Positions 1 to 11,830 of a stretch of DNA of 64,000 nucleotides are shown here, in pieces. The notes beneath the pieces are model-generated. The model was not told the origin of the DNA. It did not search any database and was given only the letters and a program-made list of their open reading frames with translations. The stretch lies in contig CAJNDS010002548.1 of NCBI GenBank assembly GCA_905221605.1, forward strand, positions 146,001 through 210,000, read 5' to 3'. Within the stretch, counting starts at the first letter, position 1. Every line of letters begins with the position of its first letter. The DNA is from Symbiodinium natans. Lineage: Eukaryota > Sar > Dinophyceae > Suessiales > Symbiodiniaceae. Made by a program: the position numbers and the translations under genes.

Positions 1-1636
1 CTGAAGACACAGGTGTATCCGTAGTCATGTGGCTTGCCGACGACCTTGGGGCTCACTGTCGGGAAATCAATGAAATCTGGCGGCCCGAGGTCTCGTTCAG
101 AAGAGCTTCCGGTGACCATGTTCATCCTCCACTCATGTAGGCGGATGCTCTTGGGTGATCCCGGCTCCTATACTCCCCTTAGACCTTAATAAAAGTATCT
201 TTGCTTAAATCCTCTTGGGTTTTCATATGAACAAAAATGGAAAATACATCTCAAGGGGGATATAGGCTCGAAGTACTGCTCCATGAAAGCTCGCCGGTCC
301 ACCTTCCCATCTTCCCAGGGAGGTGTCAGCACCATGGTGTCTGCCCTGCAACCGCGGAGCACCACTTCCTCTCCATCCTCAAAGGCGTTCAGCATGTGGA
401 AGCCGTAGCCTGGAGAAAACTCGAACCATCTCTCCACGTCTTCGCCATACCGAGGCATGACACCGATTCGGCTTGGGGACTCCTCGAAGCCAATCATCTG
501 CCCCCCAGAGAATAACCTGGAGACGTCAATTGTGAGGGGGAAGTCTAAGATAAGGGTAAATCGTTCAGTGATGGCGCAGTCGTGCATCAGGGTCTTCCTC
601 GTGGCGCTCTTCACAGTCGTCCAGTGCTTGAGATTGCCATCTGGGCCTACGACGCCCGCGTGCACGGGAGGCTCGCTGAAGCTAGAGTAGGCAGTGAAGA
701 CCATGTCCCCGGTGGTGGGATCAATCTTCGGATGAGCTGTGAAAGATGGCAGGACCTTCTCTTGACCGAACTTGAAGTGACCCTTGAAATCCAGCTCCTC
801 AAGGCCCACTTCCACTGGCATCACCTCACCTTCCACCAAGGCCAAAAGTCGACCTCCGTGGAAAAGGACGGAGGTGTTCGCTACGTCCTTGACGGCCGTA
901 CCGAAAGACATCATATTCATGATTGGGTTCAAGAAGGATGAGAGGGAAGTGGTGTCAACGATACCTCGATACAGGCACTCTCCAGACGTCTCCTCTCGAT
1001 CAAAGTCAGGGGTCCGGATGTAGCGGTTACGATACGAGCACTGGCCATTTTGGAAGCGCACTGCGTGCAACATGCCGTCCCCTTCGAACCAATGGTGCAC
1101 CGTGCGCCCAAACAACGGCGCTTCCACGCAGTCAGGCTTGAATCGAGGATTGGGACCATTTCCTGGGTTCTCGCTTTAATAAGGAAGTTGAAATCCAAAT
1201 GCCATACTGTGGTCGTGTAGTGTAGACATGGGCCTTCCTTACCATGGCTTAACATATATGTCAGTGCCGTAACAAGGCCCGAGTTTCGCACAAACATTCC
1301 ACTCGGAAAGTCCTCCGGGATGCGGCCCTCAACGACTTGCAGGTTTTCCTCAGAGACCTCCTCGGTGACTGGGGCAAAATTCCCGTCCAAGAAGACGTTC
1401 TGCAGTTCACGACCAGCGCTCTGCTCAAACGTCCTCACACCCTGCAGCAGCGGTGAGGCTGCGAGACGTACGCGGGACCGTGCCTGGCGCGATGCCACGG
1501 AGGCCAGCACAGCCAGAGCGAACTTCTGACCATGCCTTGGGAGCTTTGGCAGACCTCCTTCTCTGTTTGCACGAGCATGCCCTGGTAGCACCGGGATGGT
1601 GCTAGGTGCCGGATGGGGCAGCACCACCGCAGCCAT
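1..1636 (-). CDS. Carotenoid cleavage dioxygenase (RPE65/CCD family), 3' end beyond window
   Basis: Likely oxidative cleavage of carotenoid double bonds by a non-haem iron enzyme. Exon A (1636 to about 1279) starts at an ATG followed by an Ala/Arg-rich, possibly plastid-targeting leader, then FLDGNFAPVTEE and GRIPEDFPSGMFVRN. Exon B (about 1162 to 230) gives GNGPNPRFKPD, HHWFEGDGMLHAVRF, FTAHPKIDPTTGD, MHDCAITERF, RIGVMPRYG and FHMLNAFED; the His in the AHPK, MHD and FHMLN motifs match three of the four iron ligands of the family. Exon C (about 155 to 1) gives RLHEWRMNM and FPTVSPKVVGKPHDYGY. The fourth His should lie to the left of the window. The first intron (about 1163-1278) reads as GC-AG; it joins as RNSGNGPNP where the family has RNGPNP, so the exact join is uncertain. 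The B/C border was not resolved. Confidence 0.88.
1163..1278 (-). other. Probable GC-AG intron of the dioxygenase gene
   Basis: Removing this 116-bp stretch restores one frame across the RNGPNP-like region of the dioxygenase. The donor reads CTCGG|GC and the acceptor CCCAG|GAAATGG on the minus strand. GC donors are common in dinoflagellate genes, so this non-GT donor fits the inferred host. It is inferred from protein continuity only. Confidence 0.5.
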
Positions 1637-1939
1637 GGTTTCTTGTGCTGGCTGAATCCTGTGCTCGTGCGCCCTCTGCTTATATAAAACACAAGCTTGC
1701 AACTGCCTTTCACTAGTCACGACATAGAGTCTACATCTTGGCAGACTGCTGTGTGGTTGCACTCCAACTCACAGGTTGCTGTGCTCTGAAAGCAGACATA
1801 GACATCTGGGATGACACCAATGGAACTAGTCCGCTGCATGCTTCTGATGTGCTTACCACTTCGCTTTCGTTCCGATCGAGCTGCAAGACGGTGCTGAACC
1901 CTGAACGAAACCCGTTTGCAACAGGCTTCTGAGGTCCGC

Positions 1940-2600
1940 GCCCAGAAACCCTGAACCCTACACCCTAAACCCTACATGAACCCTACACCTGCAGTGCGGA
2001 TTAAAACGACCCCTAACCCTAAACCCTGCCTGCACTTGAAGACGAAGAGAAGGGCAGCGAGAACACCTGGTCGCAGGAGGGGACCCGGGGTTTCCGGGAG
2101 AGGGAGGAGAGGGGCACACACACTTTAGCGTACGAGGGGGGTGGGAGCGTGAGCACTCTAAAGTTACGGGCGGTGGTGGAGGAGGAGGAGGAGAAGGACA
2201 GCGCAAGGACAGCGCAAGGCACTCCTGCAACATGCACTCCTACCCACCTAAACCCAACTGAAGGCCCTAAACCCTGCCTGTGCTTGAAGACGAAGAAAAA
2301 GGACCAAAGCTGGTTGGTCGCAGGAGGGGGACCTGGAAGTCCCAGGAGAAGGGGAGGCGGGCGCAGCGCACGTTATAGCTTACAAACCCTAAACCCTAAA
2401 CCCTGAATCCTAAACCCTAAACCCTAAGGGCACTCCTGACTCCTGCGACCAAACCTGGCTGCCTCGGAGCCCACATGCCTGCCAACCAAACCCGACCCTG
2501 AAGCCTTGCCGTCCAGACATCGCTGCCTCAGAACCCCTTGCCTTCCCCCCCCCAGAACCCTAAACCCTAAACCTCTGTGGCTCCCGGCGTTCGGTCACTA
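1940..2600. repeat. Telomere-like CCCTAAA tracts with G/C-rich spacers
   Basis: Short imperfect CCCTAAA runs occur at about 1947-2033, 2387-2428 and 2558-2573. Between them two spacers share text: 'ctgaagacgaag' followed by 'ggtcgcaggaggggacc', at about 2037-2085 and 2288-2335, indicating a degenerate ~250-bp duplication. No convincing gene was seen here; short open frames are low-complexity. Confidence 0.7.
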
Positions 2601-2879
2601 CCTCCCTTGCGTCCAGGGCTGCGTGTGCTTGTTGCTTTCCTTACTTACAATAGTCTGAGGGGCCCTCTTCGGAATCAAAGCCTTGTTTCTCCGTGGCCTT
2701 GCTGTCCTGTCATGGATGCCGAAACTCGCGATGCTGCCTGTCCTCTCAAGCAAAAAACAACGCAAGCATGAACTCGATAAAAATCATGCCAAAAACTTGC
2801 AAAAAGCAAGCAAAATCCATGCACAAATCATGCAAACGTGCCAAAAACGTGGCACAAAAACCGTCATGCCAAAATCACC

Positions 2880-2972
2880 AAAACAACCCTACGTCCCGAC
2901 GTCTCCACGTCTCTATACGTCTCTATGCGTCCCTATACGTCCCTATACGTCCCTACGTCCCTGCGTCCCACG
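2880..2972. repeat. 10-bp tandem repeat, consensus ACGTCCCTAT
   Basis: About eight tandem copies of a 10-mer (acgtctctat, acgtccctat, acgtccctgc) follow a stretch rich in 'gcaaaa' and 'catgcc'. The units are stop-free, so overlapping open frames appear on both strands without being genes. Confidence 0.8.
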
Positions 2973-2975
2973 TGA

Positions 2976-4500
2976 ACCTAGGCGGATGCAGCACGAAAGG
3001 AGTCTCTCTTTTGCTGGTAACTCAACGTCCAGTGCGTGTACGTGGCCAGCACTCGCACGACATGTCTCCTCCAGTACTGGCGCAACGGCCTCTACACCCA
3101 CAGAGCGCGTGTAGTGCAGCCCATCGAGCACATACCAGAGCAGCCACCATGGGCGGTGAACGGCAAGAGCCGGCCACATGGCCACATCACCGCGGCTGCG
3201 AGTCTGCTTGGGGCTTTGAGCAAGTGCCTTCAAGCTGCAAGGAGAAGGTTCAGGCAAACCCCAACAATGAGGGATGGGGTGAACTGGAACCCCACCACAT
3301 TTCGCCCTGCTCCACGCCAACCGCACGTCGTACCCCAATGAGTTTGCAAGACGGAGTGCCCTTGCAGGGGCTTCCGTTCAAGCAAGACTTTTCAAAGACA
3401 ACATGTGCGCAGCTACGGGTTGACTGCGCCATTTGGGTCACAAATCGGAAAAACATGACCATCTTGAAAAGCAGGGCAGTGTAGATTGGGAATACCGAGC
3501 TCATGCGGTTTAGGGCTTCGGGTTTATGGTTGGGCTTAGGTTTTAAGGACATCAACCAAGTTGACTGAAAAGGTTCAGGGAAAGGGGTGGGGGGACTTTA
3601 TTCCCAAAAACATGAAGCACACACCAACGGACGAAAACTCCCGAAAGACATTACCTCGAACGGCCTGGACCCCTCGGCCCCAAAGCCTGTGTCAAATGGG
3701 AAAAAACGGCAATTTGATGCGCGCGAGGAGGACGACGGCAACGAAGAATAACGTGGCAACGTCGAAACCATCAGTTAGACTCGACGAGGCCCAAAAAACA
3801 CAAAGCAACGAGATGGTATGGACAACCCTGCATCACAAAACTCCCATCGGCGGATGCTTAGATTGTTGTTTTGCGTGCGAGCCCAATTTACAGCGTCAAC
3901 TGCCCAGTGAGCAAATCTACTACTGCCAGAATAAAAGAACCTGCACAAACCAGTGAGCGTAAAGGAAGTCGTGTCTACAACAGGCAACCGCTCGCGCAGA
4001 GGCCCTTATTGCAAGACAACTTAACACAAAACCAGCAAAGTGAAAGTGCGTACAGGCGCACAGGCTGATGCGTAAAAGTACTGGACTGGAGAGAGATCCT
4101 TTTACAGACTTCCTTGAAGAACATACCCTACTATCTCTAAGCCACTCATAGATCTTCAATACCGGGCTACGATGGGCTAGCGTGGCACCTGACCCCTGCC
4201 TCAACCTCTAAGGCTGCGTTTCTGTGGAGGGCACATGAAGGCTCGCCGGAAAAGATGGCAATAGAGGATGCGAAGGGAAAGTCTGTGCAAGTATCTTGAA
4301 TGTGCATTACGGATTGCGACAGGCAGCTCTTCGAAAACGACTCCGACCAGATCAGCCAGAACTTCGACACCCAGACATAGAGACGGTCAACACCGCACCT
4401 CTTACAAGAACGTCGACGCATGCCATCGAGAAGGTGCAGATCCAGAACACCAAGACGAACCTGCCCCAACCACACGTTTGTGGCTTGTCATGGCCTCAAG
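2976..4500. other. Unassigned region without a supported gene
   Basis: Several overlapping frames of 70-130 residues exist on both strands. The most protein-like one is plus strand 3036-3341, with text such as WRNGLYTHRARVVQPIEHIP and GVNWNPTTFRPAPRQPHVVP, but it shows no domain I recognise and has competitors in other frames. No repeats of note. I see no feature I can support beyond this. Confidence 0.3.
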
Positions 4501-4504
4501 TTTG

Positions 4505-4735
4505 TCACCCTAAATCCTAAACCCTAAACACCAAACCCGAAACACTAAACCCTAAACCCTAAACCCTAACTTCATATTTGCTGTGGCCCAGTTGTGGCGC
4601 GATGTGGCTTGACGTGGCCTCAAGTCGCACACAGCAGATAAAGCGACATAAGGTCAGACAAGGAGCAATCGAAGTTTGATCTAGGGTTTAGGGTTTAGGA
4701 TTTAGGGTTTAGGGTTTAGGATTTAGGGTTTAGAA
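4505..4735. repeat. Telomere-like tracts in opposite orientations
   Basis: CCCTAAA copies at about 4508-4570 and TTTAGGG copies at about 4682-4733 flank ~110 bp of unique sequence. Their opposite orientation means the transcript could fold into a hairpin. The same arrangement recurs many times in the right part of the window. Confidence 0.8.
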
Positions 4736-4740
4736 GTTGC

Positions 4741-4858
4741 TTTTTGTTTCAAGTTCTCAAGAACGCACTACCTGCTCTTAGGCAGATTGCGCCTCCCCCA
4801 GCCCAGGTAACAGCCCTGGACGAAAGCGCAGCCTCATTTGGCCGCACTGCTTGGAGGT
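4741..4858 (+). CDS. Exon-like island, unknown gene
   Basis: A stop-free plus-strand stretch reads QIAPPPAQVTALDESAASFG and ends in TGGAG|GTAGGT, a good donor site; a possible acceptor is CTCTTAG at about 4782. It is bordered by telomere-like repeats on both sides. No family recognised. It could be one exon of a gene with repeat-filled introns, or chance. Confidence 0.35.
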
Positions 4859-5452
4859 AGGTTCAGGGTTTACGGTTTTCTAGAGTTGTGCATCTTGGTC
4901 TTCAGGCAATCACAAAGGCAACCGCAGAAACACCCCACGCCAACACTGCTAGCAAGTGCCAAGAGCAAGTCTGCGGTTGCATACACCCCAGAGACCATGC
5001 GCTGAAGATTGGATTCGGGCTGGAGACTGCAGTTTGGGAGAGCACATACACGGTCCACTCGTGTCTGAGTTGATCTTCCGCTAAAGTACAAAGGGGTGGA
5101 ATTGCTGGTCTGTGGTGGGGATAAAGGCTTGGCATTTGCATGCCCTGAGCCTGCCTGGCCAGCAGCACAGCAAAACCTCACGGCAAGGACCCCAACCCGT
5201 CGTCTCCAGCCGCGCACTTCCTTGAATTTCAGTAAAATGAAAACCTGTAACCAAACTGGAATCCCTAAACCCCAAACCCTAAACCAAGAATGATACTGCT
5301 GTACTTTTTTGGGGACTCATCAGGACGGGAGCTGGACGACTCCCACCTTCGCAGATGCACGACTAGAGGGCTCTGGCAATACCGTTCCCTTCTGACTTGA
5401 CAGATGAAAGCCACACCAGCACCTGAACTCATATCTTCCAGGGCCGACCACC

Positions 5453-5660
5453 TTGTTTCTGCAAGCACATCTGCCCCGACCTACATTCTACGGAAAGCCC
5501 AAAGACAGTGTCAATCCTACGTCAACGACACACCCTAAGTCCGAAAAGCCCTTTCTTGAGGAGGTACAGAATCTATCAGAATCTGAGATGCCCGGGCTCC
5601 TCTCGGTCAGCCGTTGCTTGAGCTGCTCGTGCAACTCCTTTCGGGGGTTCAATATAGCTC
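5453..5660 (+). CDS. Exon-like island, unknown gene
   Basis: An open plus-strand frame reads HLPRPTFYGKPKDSVNPTST then KPFLEEVQNLSESEMPGLLS, with a Cys-rich end. It runs directly into the TTTAGGG tract at 5671, where the open frame loses meaning. No domain recognised; support is amino-acid composition and position next to a repeat tract only. Confidence 0.3.
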
Positions 5661-5670
5661 TTGGAGCTTC

Positions 5671-5748
5671 GGGTTTAGGGTTTAGGGTTTAGGGTTTAGG
5701 GTTTAGGGTTTAGGGTTTAGGGTTTAGGGTTTAGGGTTTAGGGTTTAA
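5671..5748. repeat. Near-perfect TTTAGGG array, about 11 copies
   Basis: Plant/dinoflagellate-type telomere heptamer in uninterrupted tandem. It is internal, bordered by ordinary sequence on both sides, so it is an interstitial array and not a chromosome end. Confidence 0.97.
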
Positions 5749-5749
5749 G

Positions 5750-6063
5750 TTGGTGAACGGGCACAAGGACGCTGCACGCTCCAGCATGGGTCCGAAAGGC
5801 AGCAGGGGACAACAGTCAACACGATCTACAAAGCAGCCAGTGCAATGATGCTGCGGACAAGGGATCAACATTCTGCGAGGTCGAGGATGACTTTACCTTT
5901 TAGGCCGACCGGCGTCGCTCATGATGCAGAGCACGTCACGTCATACTGGTGTTACAGTGTTCAGCTCTGTGATACGTCGCCAGACTTCCAAAACTAAAAT
6001 CTGTACTCGGGAAGTCCGGTGAGGAGCGGCCCGCTCAAGCACTGCTAGCTGCTCTGTCTTGCT
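5750..6063. other. Intergenic stretch, nothing recognised
   Basis: Unique sequence between the telomere-like array and the 3' end of the CCCH gene. It would hold the 3' untranslated region of that gene. No coding frame, repeat or hairpin stands out. Confidence 0.4.
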
Positions 6064-7245
6064 TTACAAGTCATCATCGGTGTGCTCAGAGTCATTCACA
6101 TCCCGAGCCAAAGCTCTGTCTTCTGCGCCCTCATCACCATCGTAATCACCATGATCCTCCACTTTAACACCATCCATCCGGCGTTTCAAGCCACACTGCT
6201 CCTCAAAGCGCATCTCCGAAGCCCTAGGTGCACACTCTTCGCCAGCATGGAACTGGAACTGGTGCTTCAGCAGCTGGCCCTTTAAGATTCGGCGCTCGAG
6301 TCGTCGGTCGGAAGCACGTGACACGTCCCAGTCGCCTGGAAGCCTCTTTTGGCAGCTTAGCCGCTTTTGATTGCCTCGAAGTCCGGCTCTGCCGAAAAGC
6401 TGGCCGTTGGCCTGGTGGAGCCAAAATCCCCGAAGCATCCGGTATTCGAAAACCTTCTTCTTCTCATGATTCCTGACCTTACGGTGATTGACAACCGTCA
6501 TGATCTGTTTATTGCACCGGCGGCAAGTAACCGTCCACCGGTGCCTCACCTGCGTGTCCCAGGCTCTGTCGGGGACCGCTGCCTGCGGCTTGCACCTCTT
6601 TTCGGGCTTCTGCCGCGCCACCGGCGCGGGGGGACGGTACTCACCTGCGGCCTGAGTTGTGGAACGCTGGGGCGGCTTGGAGGTGCGCCGGCGCGCCGGC
6701 GCTGGCTCTCGCTCCGCTGGCTCTTCGCGCACTTCTGCCATATCCTCGCTGTGCTCGCCGTCGGTGTCGTTCTCCACATCTGAGTCACCGAAACCGAGTT
6801 AACCAAATCTAGCCGCTGCCCCTGCAGTAAGTTGACTCTCCTCGGGTTCCAGAGACACCTCCTCTGGCTCCGGGTCCAGTGGCTCCGGGTCCAGTGGGTC
6901 TTGGGGCACAAGCTGCAGGGCCTGCAAGGGCTGTGGCGGGGACGGAGGAGGCCGTGGCCTTCCACCTCCAGGCACCGTGATGTGCAAGTACCTGCACTCT
7001 GGATTGTGTGGGCACGTTCGCTGACTCTGCCAATGCTCGCAAACATCGGCATGAACGAAGTCGCACCTGCCTGTTTCATCTTCCATGCATCTGCCAGTCA
7101 AAGCATAGTTGCGACAGTAGCTGACATGGTCGAATCTGCACCGCGCCCCGCGAATGCACTCCCCGCTCGCTCTGTGCATGTACTGGCGACAGAACCTGTT
7201 GAGATCGATCCTCCTGCGCCGACTGTGCCTCGCATCCGCCACCAT
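6064..7245 (-). CDS. Triple CCCH-type zinc-finger protein, one in-frame TAA
   Basis: Likely RNA-binding. From the ATG at 7245 the protein starts with a basic patch (RHSRRRRIDLN) and three CCCH fingers: C-x10-C-x5-C-x3-H (FCRQYMHRASGEC..), C-x8-C-x7-C-x3-H (YCRNYALTGRC..) and C-x8-C-x5-C-x3-H (VCEHWQSQRTC..). A Pro-rich and acidic linker follows. The frame then meets TAA (6801-6799) and continues in the same frame after 7 codons as VENDTDGEHSEDMAEV, through a second part with CRRCNK, many basic residues and an acidic C-end (HTDDDL). Either a very short frame-neutral intron, a read-through stop or a mutation separates the halves. The fingers are clear; the role is inferred from the family. Confidence 0.75.
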
Positions 7246-8790
7246 TGCTGCAAAAACAGCAGCGGACACTCGGACTGGGCTCTGGACCCGACTAAGCTGC
7301 AGCCGTCCGCGAGTCCGGCGTTGTGGTAAACTGTGGTAAACTGCTCCCAACTACAATAATTGCTTCGACGACTCGTGTCAAATTGGACTATAAGCGTTCA
7401 ACGGCTCGCATTTGCACTGTGTGTGTGGGGGTGTTTTGTCAACAACACTGTGACCTACACTCTTTGCCACTTGCATTGAGGACAGTTCTTGTGCGGGGGG
7501 GTCTCCAAACTCACGAAAGCTCATCAGCACGCTAGACTGACCTGCGGGCTGCAAGGCGAATGCATCGGCTTCTTTTTGCATTCATACAGCAAGACGTCGG
7601 ACAACCCATGAAGTTGGACCGGCGCCCCTTTGTCGCACAATACGTAGTTTCTCAGAATGCCCCACGTTGCCAAGCAGCCTCAAAATCCCCGCTTCAATCT
7701 TCCCGAAAGCCCTGTTCACAGAATCGGGTCCTCCACAGTGCCGGTTTCCGTCTTGTAGTCGGAGGGCTTTTTCCAGTGCCTCGGACATTATAAAGGCTGT
7801 ATAGGTTACAGTTATGAAGTATCGTGGCGGGCACTGTATCGTGGAGTTACATGCTCGGTTGTCTTGGTCTGCTCACCGTAGCACTGTAAGGGATGCAGTA
7901 GAAGATTTTGTTTGAGGGGGTGCCGCGCTCCAAAGAGCTTGTTCGCGGCACACCGTAAGACTGAACTACCCCGCACGTAGACGTTCGCCACGGCTGTCCC
8001 TGTTCATCATTCATACTGCATGCCTTTACCGAAAACGAGACCAGCCGGTCTGCAGCATACGTCATCCCGTTCCTTCTCAAACCGTTCGAGAGCAAGTTCC
8101 TTCGCGGCCACGTGATGGGGCAGAATTCTGGTAGCTTCTGTCTGATGATAGCAGTGTGGTCAGAATTCATGTGCATGGTTTGCATTACGCAAGAAATCGA
8201 GGTGTTGGATGCCCGGCGGAGACCATATAGAAGTCTTAAGCAGAAAACACCTGCTGGAAGGTGCAGCCCTTGGTGGGGTTTCAGTCATTTCAAGAACAGC
8301 AACTCGTCCTAAAACGCAGTCAGGTCCGACTGCTTGCAAGGCCTGGAACGCAAGTAAACCTGCCGCAGTAGCTAGCCAAATTTAAGGTTCAGGGTTTAGG
8401 GTTTGCCAGAGTGCTTGGAAGGACCTTCCTGTAACAAGCTCTCTGGTCCGGTGAAACATGAATGGAAGTCCGAAACGGTTTGCTAGACTCCCTCTGATGA
8501 CATTCCGTTTCTCTTTGCGGTACGAATGTCGTTTGCTCCGGAGGCATGATGGTGGAACTGCATGGAGCCAGGCACAAGCTCCAACTTGTTGAATGTTTGG
8601 ACCGCTATACCATGATGTACTATAGTTGAATAAACTATAGTATACTATGTAGTTTATTGTAATGCTTCCTCTCTGAGCCACTTGCAAGAGCCTCCTGGAA
8701 GCGATGGCTCATTCCACGTCCGGCCTCCCGATGCTGAACGCCGCTCTCCTATACTATACGACACTGTATTATAGTAGCAGGACATCATAA
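7246..8790. other. Upstream region of the CCCH gene; no supported gene
   Basis: Would contain the promoter of the minus-strand CCCH gene, but no TATA or initiator motif can be claimed. Short frames on both strands (up to about 112 residues) compete with each other and show no known motif. A short TTTAGGG remnant lies at about 8388-8404. Confidence 0.3.
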
Positions 8791-8797
8791 CGTGTGT

Positions 8798-8870
8798 ATA
8801 CCACACACATATATATATACATATATATTTATATATTTATATACATATAAGTACAAGTTGTAGTAGTATA
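8798..8870. repeat. AT-rich microsatellite (TA/CATA)
   Basis: Runs of cacacacatatatatat and atatatttatatatttata. Similar AT dinucleotide tracts recur at 14.1, 46.15 and 63.9 kb. Confidence 0.9.
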
Positions 8871-9429
8871 CTATCGCAGAGAGTATGATTATGTTCCGTC
8901 CATATCAATGTGCACGCATTGTTCTTTAGGATTCTCTGATCACCCGTGCCGATTGGTACAGAGTTGTCTCGCTGTGTACCAGCAAAAGCAGAGAAGCACA
9001 TTGCGCGGAATATAGTTGTGCTTCTCAGACCTATATAATGGGGAACCTTATTCCGGTACATTTTAAGGCTGCCCTCCCCATCTTCGTTCTTTGCGTCGTT
9101 TTGACCCCTGCATTCCAGTGCAAGCTGGCCCGATCCAACAGCACCTGCATCCACAAGGCTCGAAGGGCACCCAACTCATAAACGAAACCCGAAAGCAATG
9201 AAGTCAACGAGCCTCCAGCTGCTTCACCTGATTCGCGTCTCGGTTCAGTCAGTCTCTGGTACTCCCATGTCGTTCTCTCTTCCCTTGCATCAAGGTTATC
9301 AACGATTCCGCCAGCCCAAGACAGGGTAGAAACACCCATGAGCTCCCTTGGCTTATCCTCCTCGCATCTTCCCACTTCTGCTTCCTGTCTTCCGCCGTCA
9401 TCGATATGCCTTCCATTCCAGGAATCTTC

Positions 9430-9922
9430 AGGATCTCACACACTTTTGACAAAAATTGGTTCCGCCCGGTACCCGGCAGGCATATATGCCGCCGGGTACC
9501 CGGCAGCCTGCCGGGTACCCAGCAAGGTTGTTGAAAAACAAGTAACGAGGGGTGGTGGGATTTCACATACTTCTGACAGAGAGTGGTTCCGCCCAAGCCC
9601 TGAACAAGGACAATGAGAACGGCAACGACAGCAGCGACGACAGCCCTATGACACAATGAAAGCGCGAGTGCAAGTCTGCCAAGTTTTGGCAAGAGCAACA
9701 GAATCCCACCAGCAACACGAAGTATCGAAAACAAGACGAGCCCCTCATTGCAGGCCCCAACTACCCCAGCGATGACGATACAGATAATGATAACGACAAC
9801 AATAACAATGATAGTAACAATGCGAGTACTAGCTGTCAAAGCGGCACGGGCAACAGCAAAAGAACAATATGACAATGTTCGCAATACTCGCTGCCAGCAC
9901 TACCGCCGGGTACCCGGCAGGC
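9430..9922. repeat. Palindromic GGTACC-containing 14-mers and direct repeats
   Basis: The perfect palindrome gccgggtacccggc and close variants occur at about 9468, 9491, 9512 and 9905. Two imperfect copies of 'gat(c/t)tcaca(c/t)acttttgacaaa..tggttccgccc' lie at about 9431 and 9559. The stretch between holds repetitive gac/aac text coding for low-complexity Asp/Asn runs. A mobile or satellite origin is possible, but no complete element could be delimited. Confidence 0.55.
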
Positions 9923-9924
9923 TT

Positions 9925-10799
9925 TGATAGAAATGATGAAGATCCAGTGGAGAAAGAAAGAGACCAAGATCAACTGGAAGCCCCCCAGTGAGCTATGAAC
10001 CTCCAGCGAAGAAATGAATGGACGAAGATGGATCCCCTCCAAAGGCGAGGACAAAGAAAGCACAGTTAAAGGAACCTGAAGAGTTGATGAGGAAGTGGAA
10101 AAGTTAAGAAAATCCCTACAGCAAGCGAGACATACGAGAAAAACGTGAGAAGAATCGACAACAAGAAGTGTTAGAGAAATTATTCGTACATGAAAGAACT
10201 TTCCGAAGCATCATGACGACGAAGAGATTGAAATGGAAGAGCTCGAAAAATTTGAAGCTGAAGAAGGACAGCGAGGAAGAAGAGGAACTCGAATGGCGAG
10301 AGCCCTAGAAATTGAGCTTGGCAACCTGAACGCTGATTGCCACGAACAAAAAAGGAATCAGTCAATAACCACGGTGGGTGGTGATGAGGAGGACGGCGTG
10401 ATTCCAGTATTGGTGAGGATGCATCTTTCTCTGGGTGACAGAACCGGCTGTCGAACATGATACGCAATCAGAACCTTCCCATGGCATAGTTGCATGAAGC
10501 TTGGTAGCATCAATGGCTACCGGAATGATCTTGCCGGGGACTGTGGCAGCTTTGAATGCAATCCCTTCCTTGAAGGTCGGCTCCAGAGTTGTCCTCTCCT
10601 CTACTGGTGGAAGGCCTGCTTTGGTTTTCCAGCTTGAGAGACACGGCAGCAGGCGCATCAAAAGCCCTGTAGTACTGCTTTTCACCTTCTATTTGACTGC
10701 GGCCATGGAGACGGCGCCACGCCAGTGCCGAACAACCACTAGCTTTGCCGTTTGCCTTGCTTGCACTGGCATTTCTGGATTCTGCGCCTGTATTACCCA
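9925..10799. other. Unassigned sequence, weak coding potential
   Basis: A minus-strand frame at about 10,362-10,685 gives PPVEERTTLEPTFKEGIAFK and VPGKIIPVAIDATKLHA, which looks protein-like but matches no family I know. A plus-strand frame at 10,233-10,460 is Glu/Arg-rich. Neither has a clear start or splice context. Confidence 0.25.
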
Positions 10800-10804
10800 T
10801 GCCC

Positions 10805-10805
10805 C

Positions 10806-10844
<39 letters not shown>

Positions 10845-10852
10845 AAGAGGAA
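10805..10852. repeat. GA microsatellite
   Basis: An (AAAG)n stretch leading into about 15 GA dinucleotides. Confidence 0.95.
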
Positions 10853-11035
10853 TTTGTTAATTCCACCCCCCTTGAATCTTGTTATATTTTTGTATTTTTT
10901 TTGGAATTTCATCATTTGAAACCAGAGAAGTATTCACGCTGGTTTACTGTGGGTAGCGTGCGTCGTTACGGAGGCACTGCAGAAAGTTGCTGAAGCGCAT
11001 CGGAGGCGCTCCCAGCCACCAAACGTTGCTCAAGC

Positions 11036-11830
11036 TTGGCTCAAACCTTCGAAAACAAGGACGAAGGCTTTGAAGGCTTTAAAAATAGAAAACAAAGGGC
11101 TTCAAAAACTTTTGAAGGCAAGGACGAAGGGGGGCAGGTGAGGACAAAGAGTGGTTCAAAGGCTTTGAAGAGTGAAAACAAAGGGAACTTTAAAGGCTTC
11201 AAAGGCAAGAACAAAGGAGGAGAGCTTCGAAGACTTCTAGAAACAAAAACACTTTTGTCTCCACTTCTTTGATCTTCAAATACAAAAACAAAAAAACAAA
11301 AGAAGATTTAAGAGGAAAAAAATTCCCTTCTTTCTTCTCCTTTAAATTTTCAAAGAATAAAATACAAAAAACAGGGGGTAGAATTAAAAAAAATCCCTTC
11401 TTTCTTCTCCTTTGAATTTTCAAAGAATAAAATACAAAAAACAAAAAAAGATTCAAGAGAGGTGGAATTTAGAAAAAATTTCTTCTCTCTCCTTCTCTGA
11501 TTTATCAAACAATGAAATACAAAAACAAAACAAGATTTAAGGGAATTTAAAATATTCCCTTCTCTCTTCTTCCTTCCTTCCCTCCGCATTCTTGTGCTTC
11601 CTTTCCCACTTTCTCGTCTGTAATTTAAAATAAAGTCTACTTCTGTAAACAAAAACCGTCTTGTTGCGACTTCGAACAAGAAAATACAAAAAACAAAAGA
11701 AGATTTAAGGAAAGGAATTTACAAATTCCCCTTCTCTTCTTCTTGATTTGCAAAGAAAAACCCGGGTTCCAAAGAAGCTTTGAAAAATTTGAAGGCAAGA
11801 ACGAAGGGGCGGCAAAAGCTTCGAAGGTCT
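11036..11830. repeat. A/G-rich tandem repeats (two families)
   Basis: First part (about 11,036-11,240): irregular repeats of 'ggcttcaaa', 'aaacaaagg' and 'gaaggcaag'. Second part (about 11,280-11,760): 70-80-bp units, for example 'cccttctttcttctcctttaa' at 11,326 and again at 11,396, each followed by 'caaagaataaaatacaaaaa'. Open frames here are low-complexity Phe/Lys/Leu and are not genes. Confidence 0.85.

Noticed and set aside
2693-3484. Plus-strand open frame of 263 residues
   Set aside because: Its first half is low-complexity and runs through the ACGTCCCTAT tandem repeat; competing frames exist and no domain was recognised.
6546-7079. Alternative 177-residue minus-strand frame spanning both halves of the CCCH gene
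   Set aside because: It lacks the fingers and is a shifted shadow of the CCCH frame.
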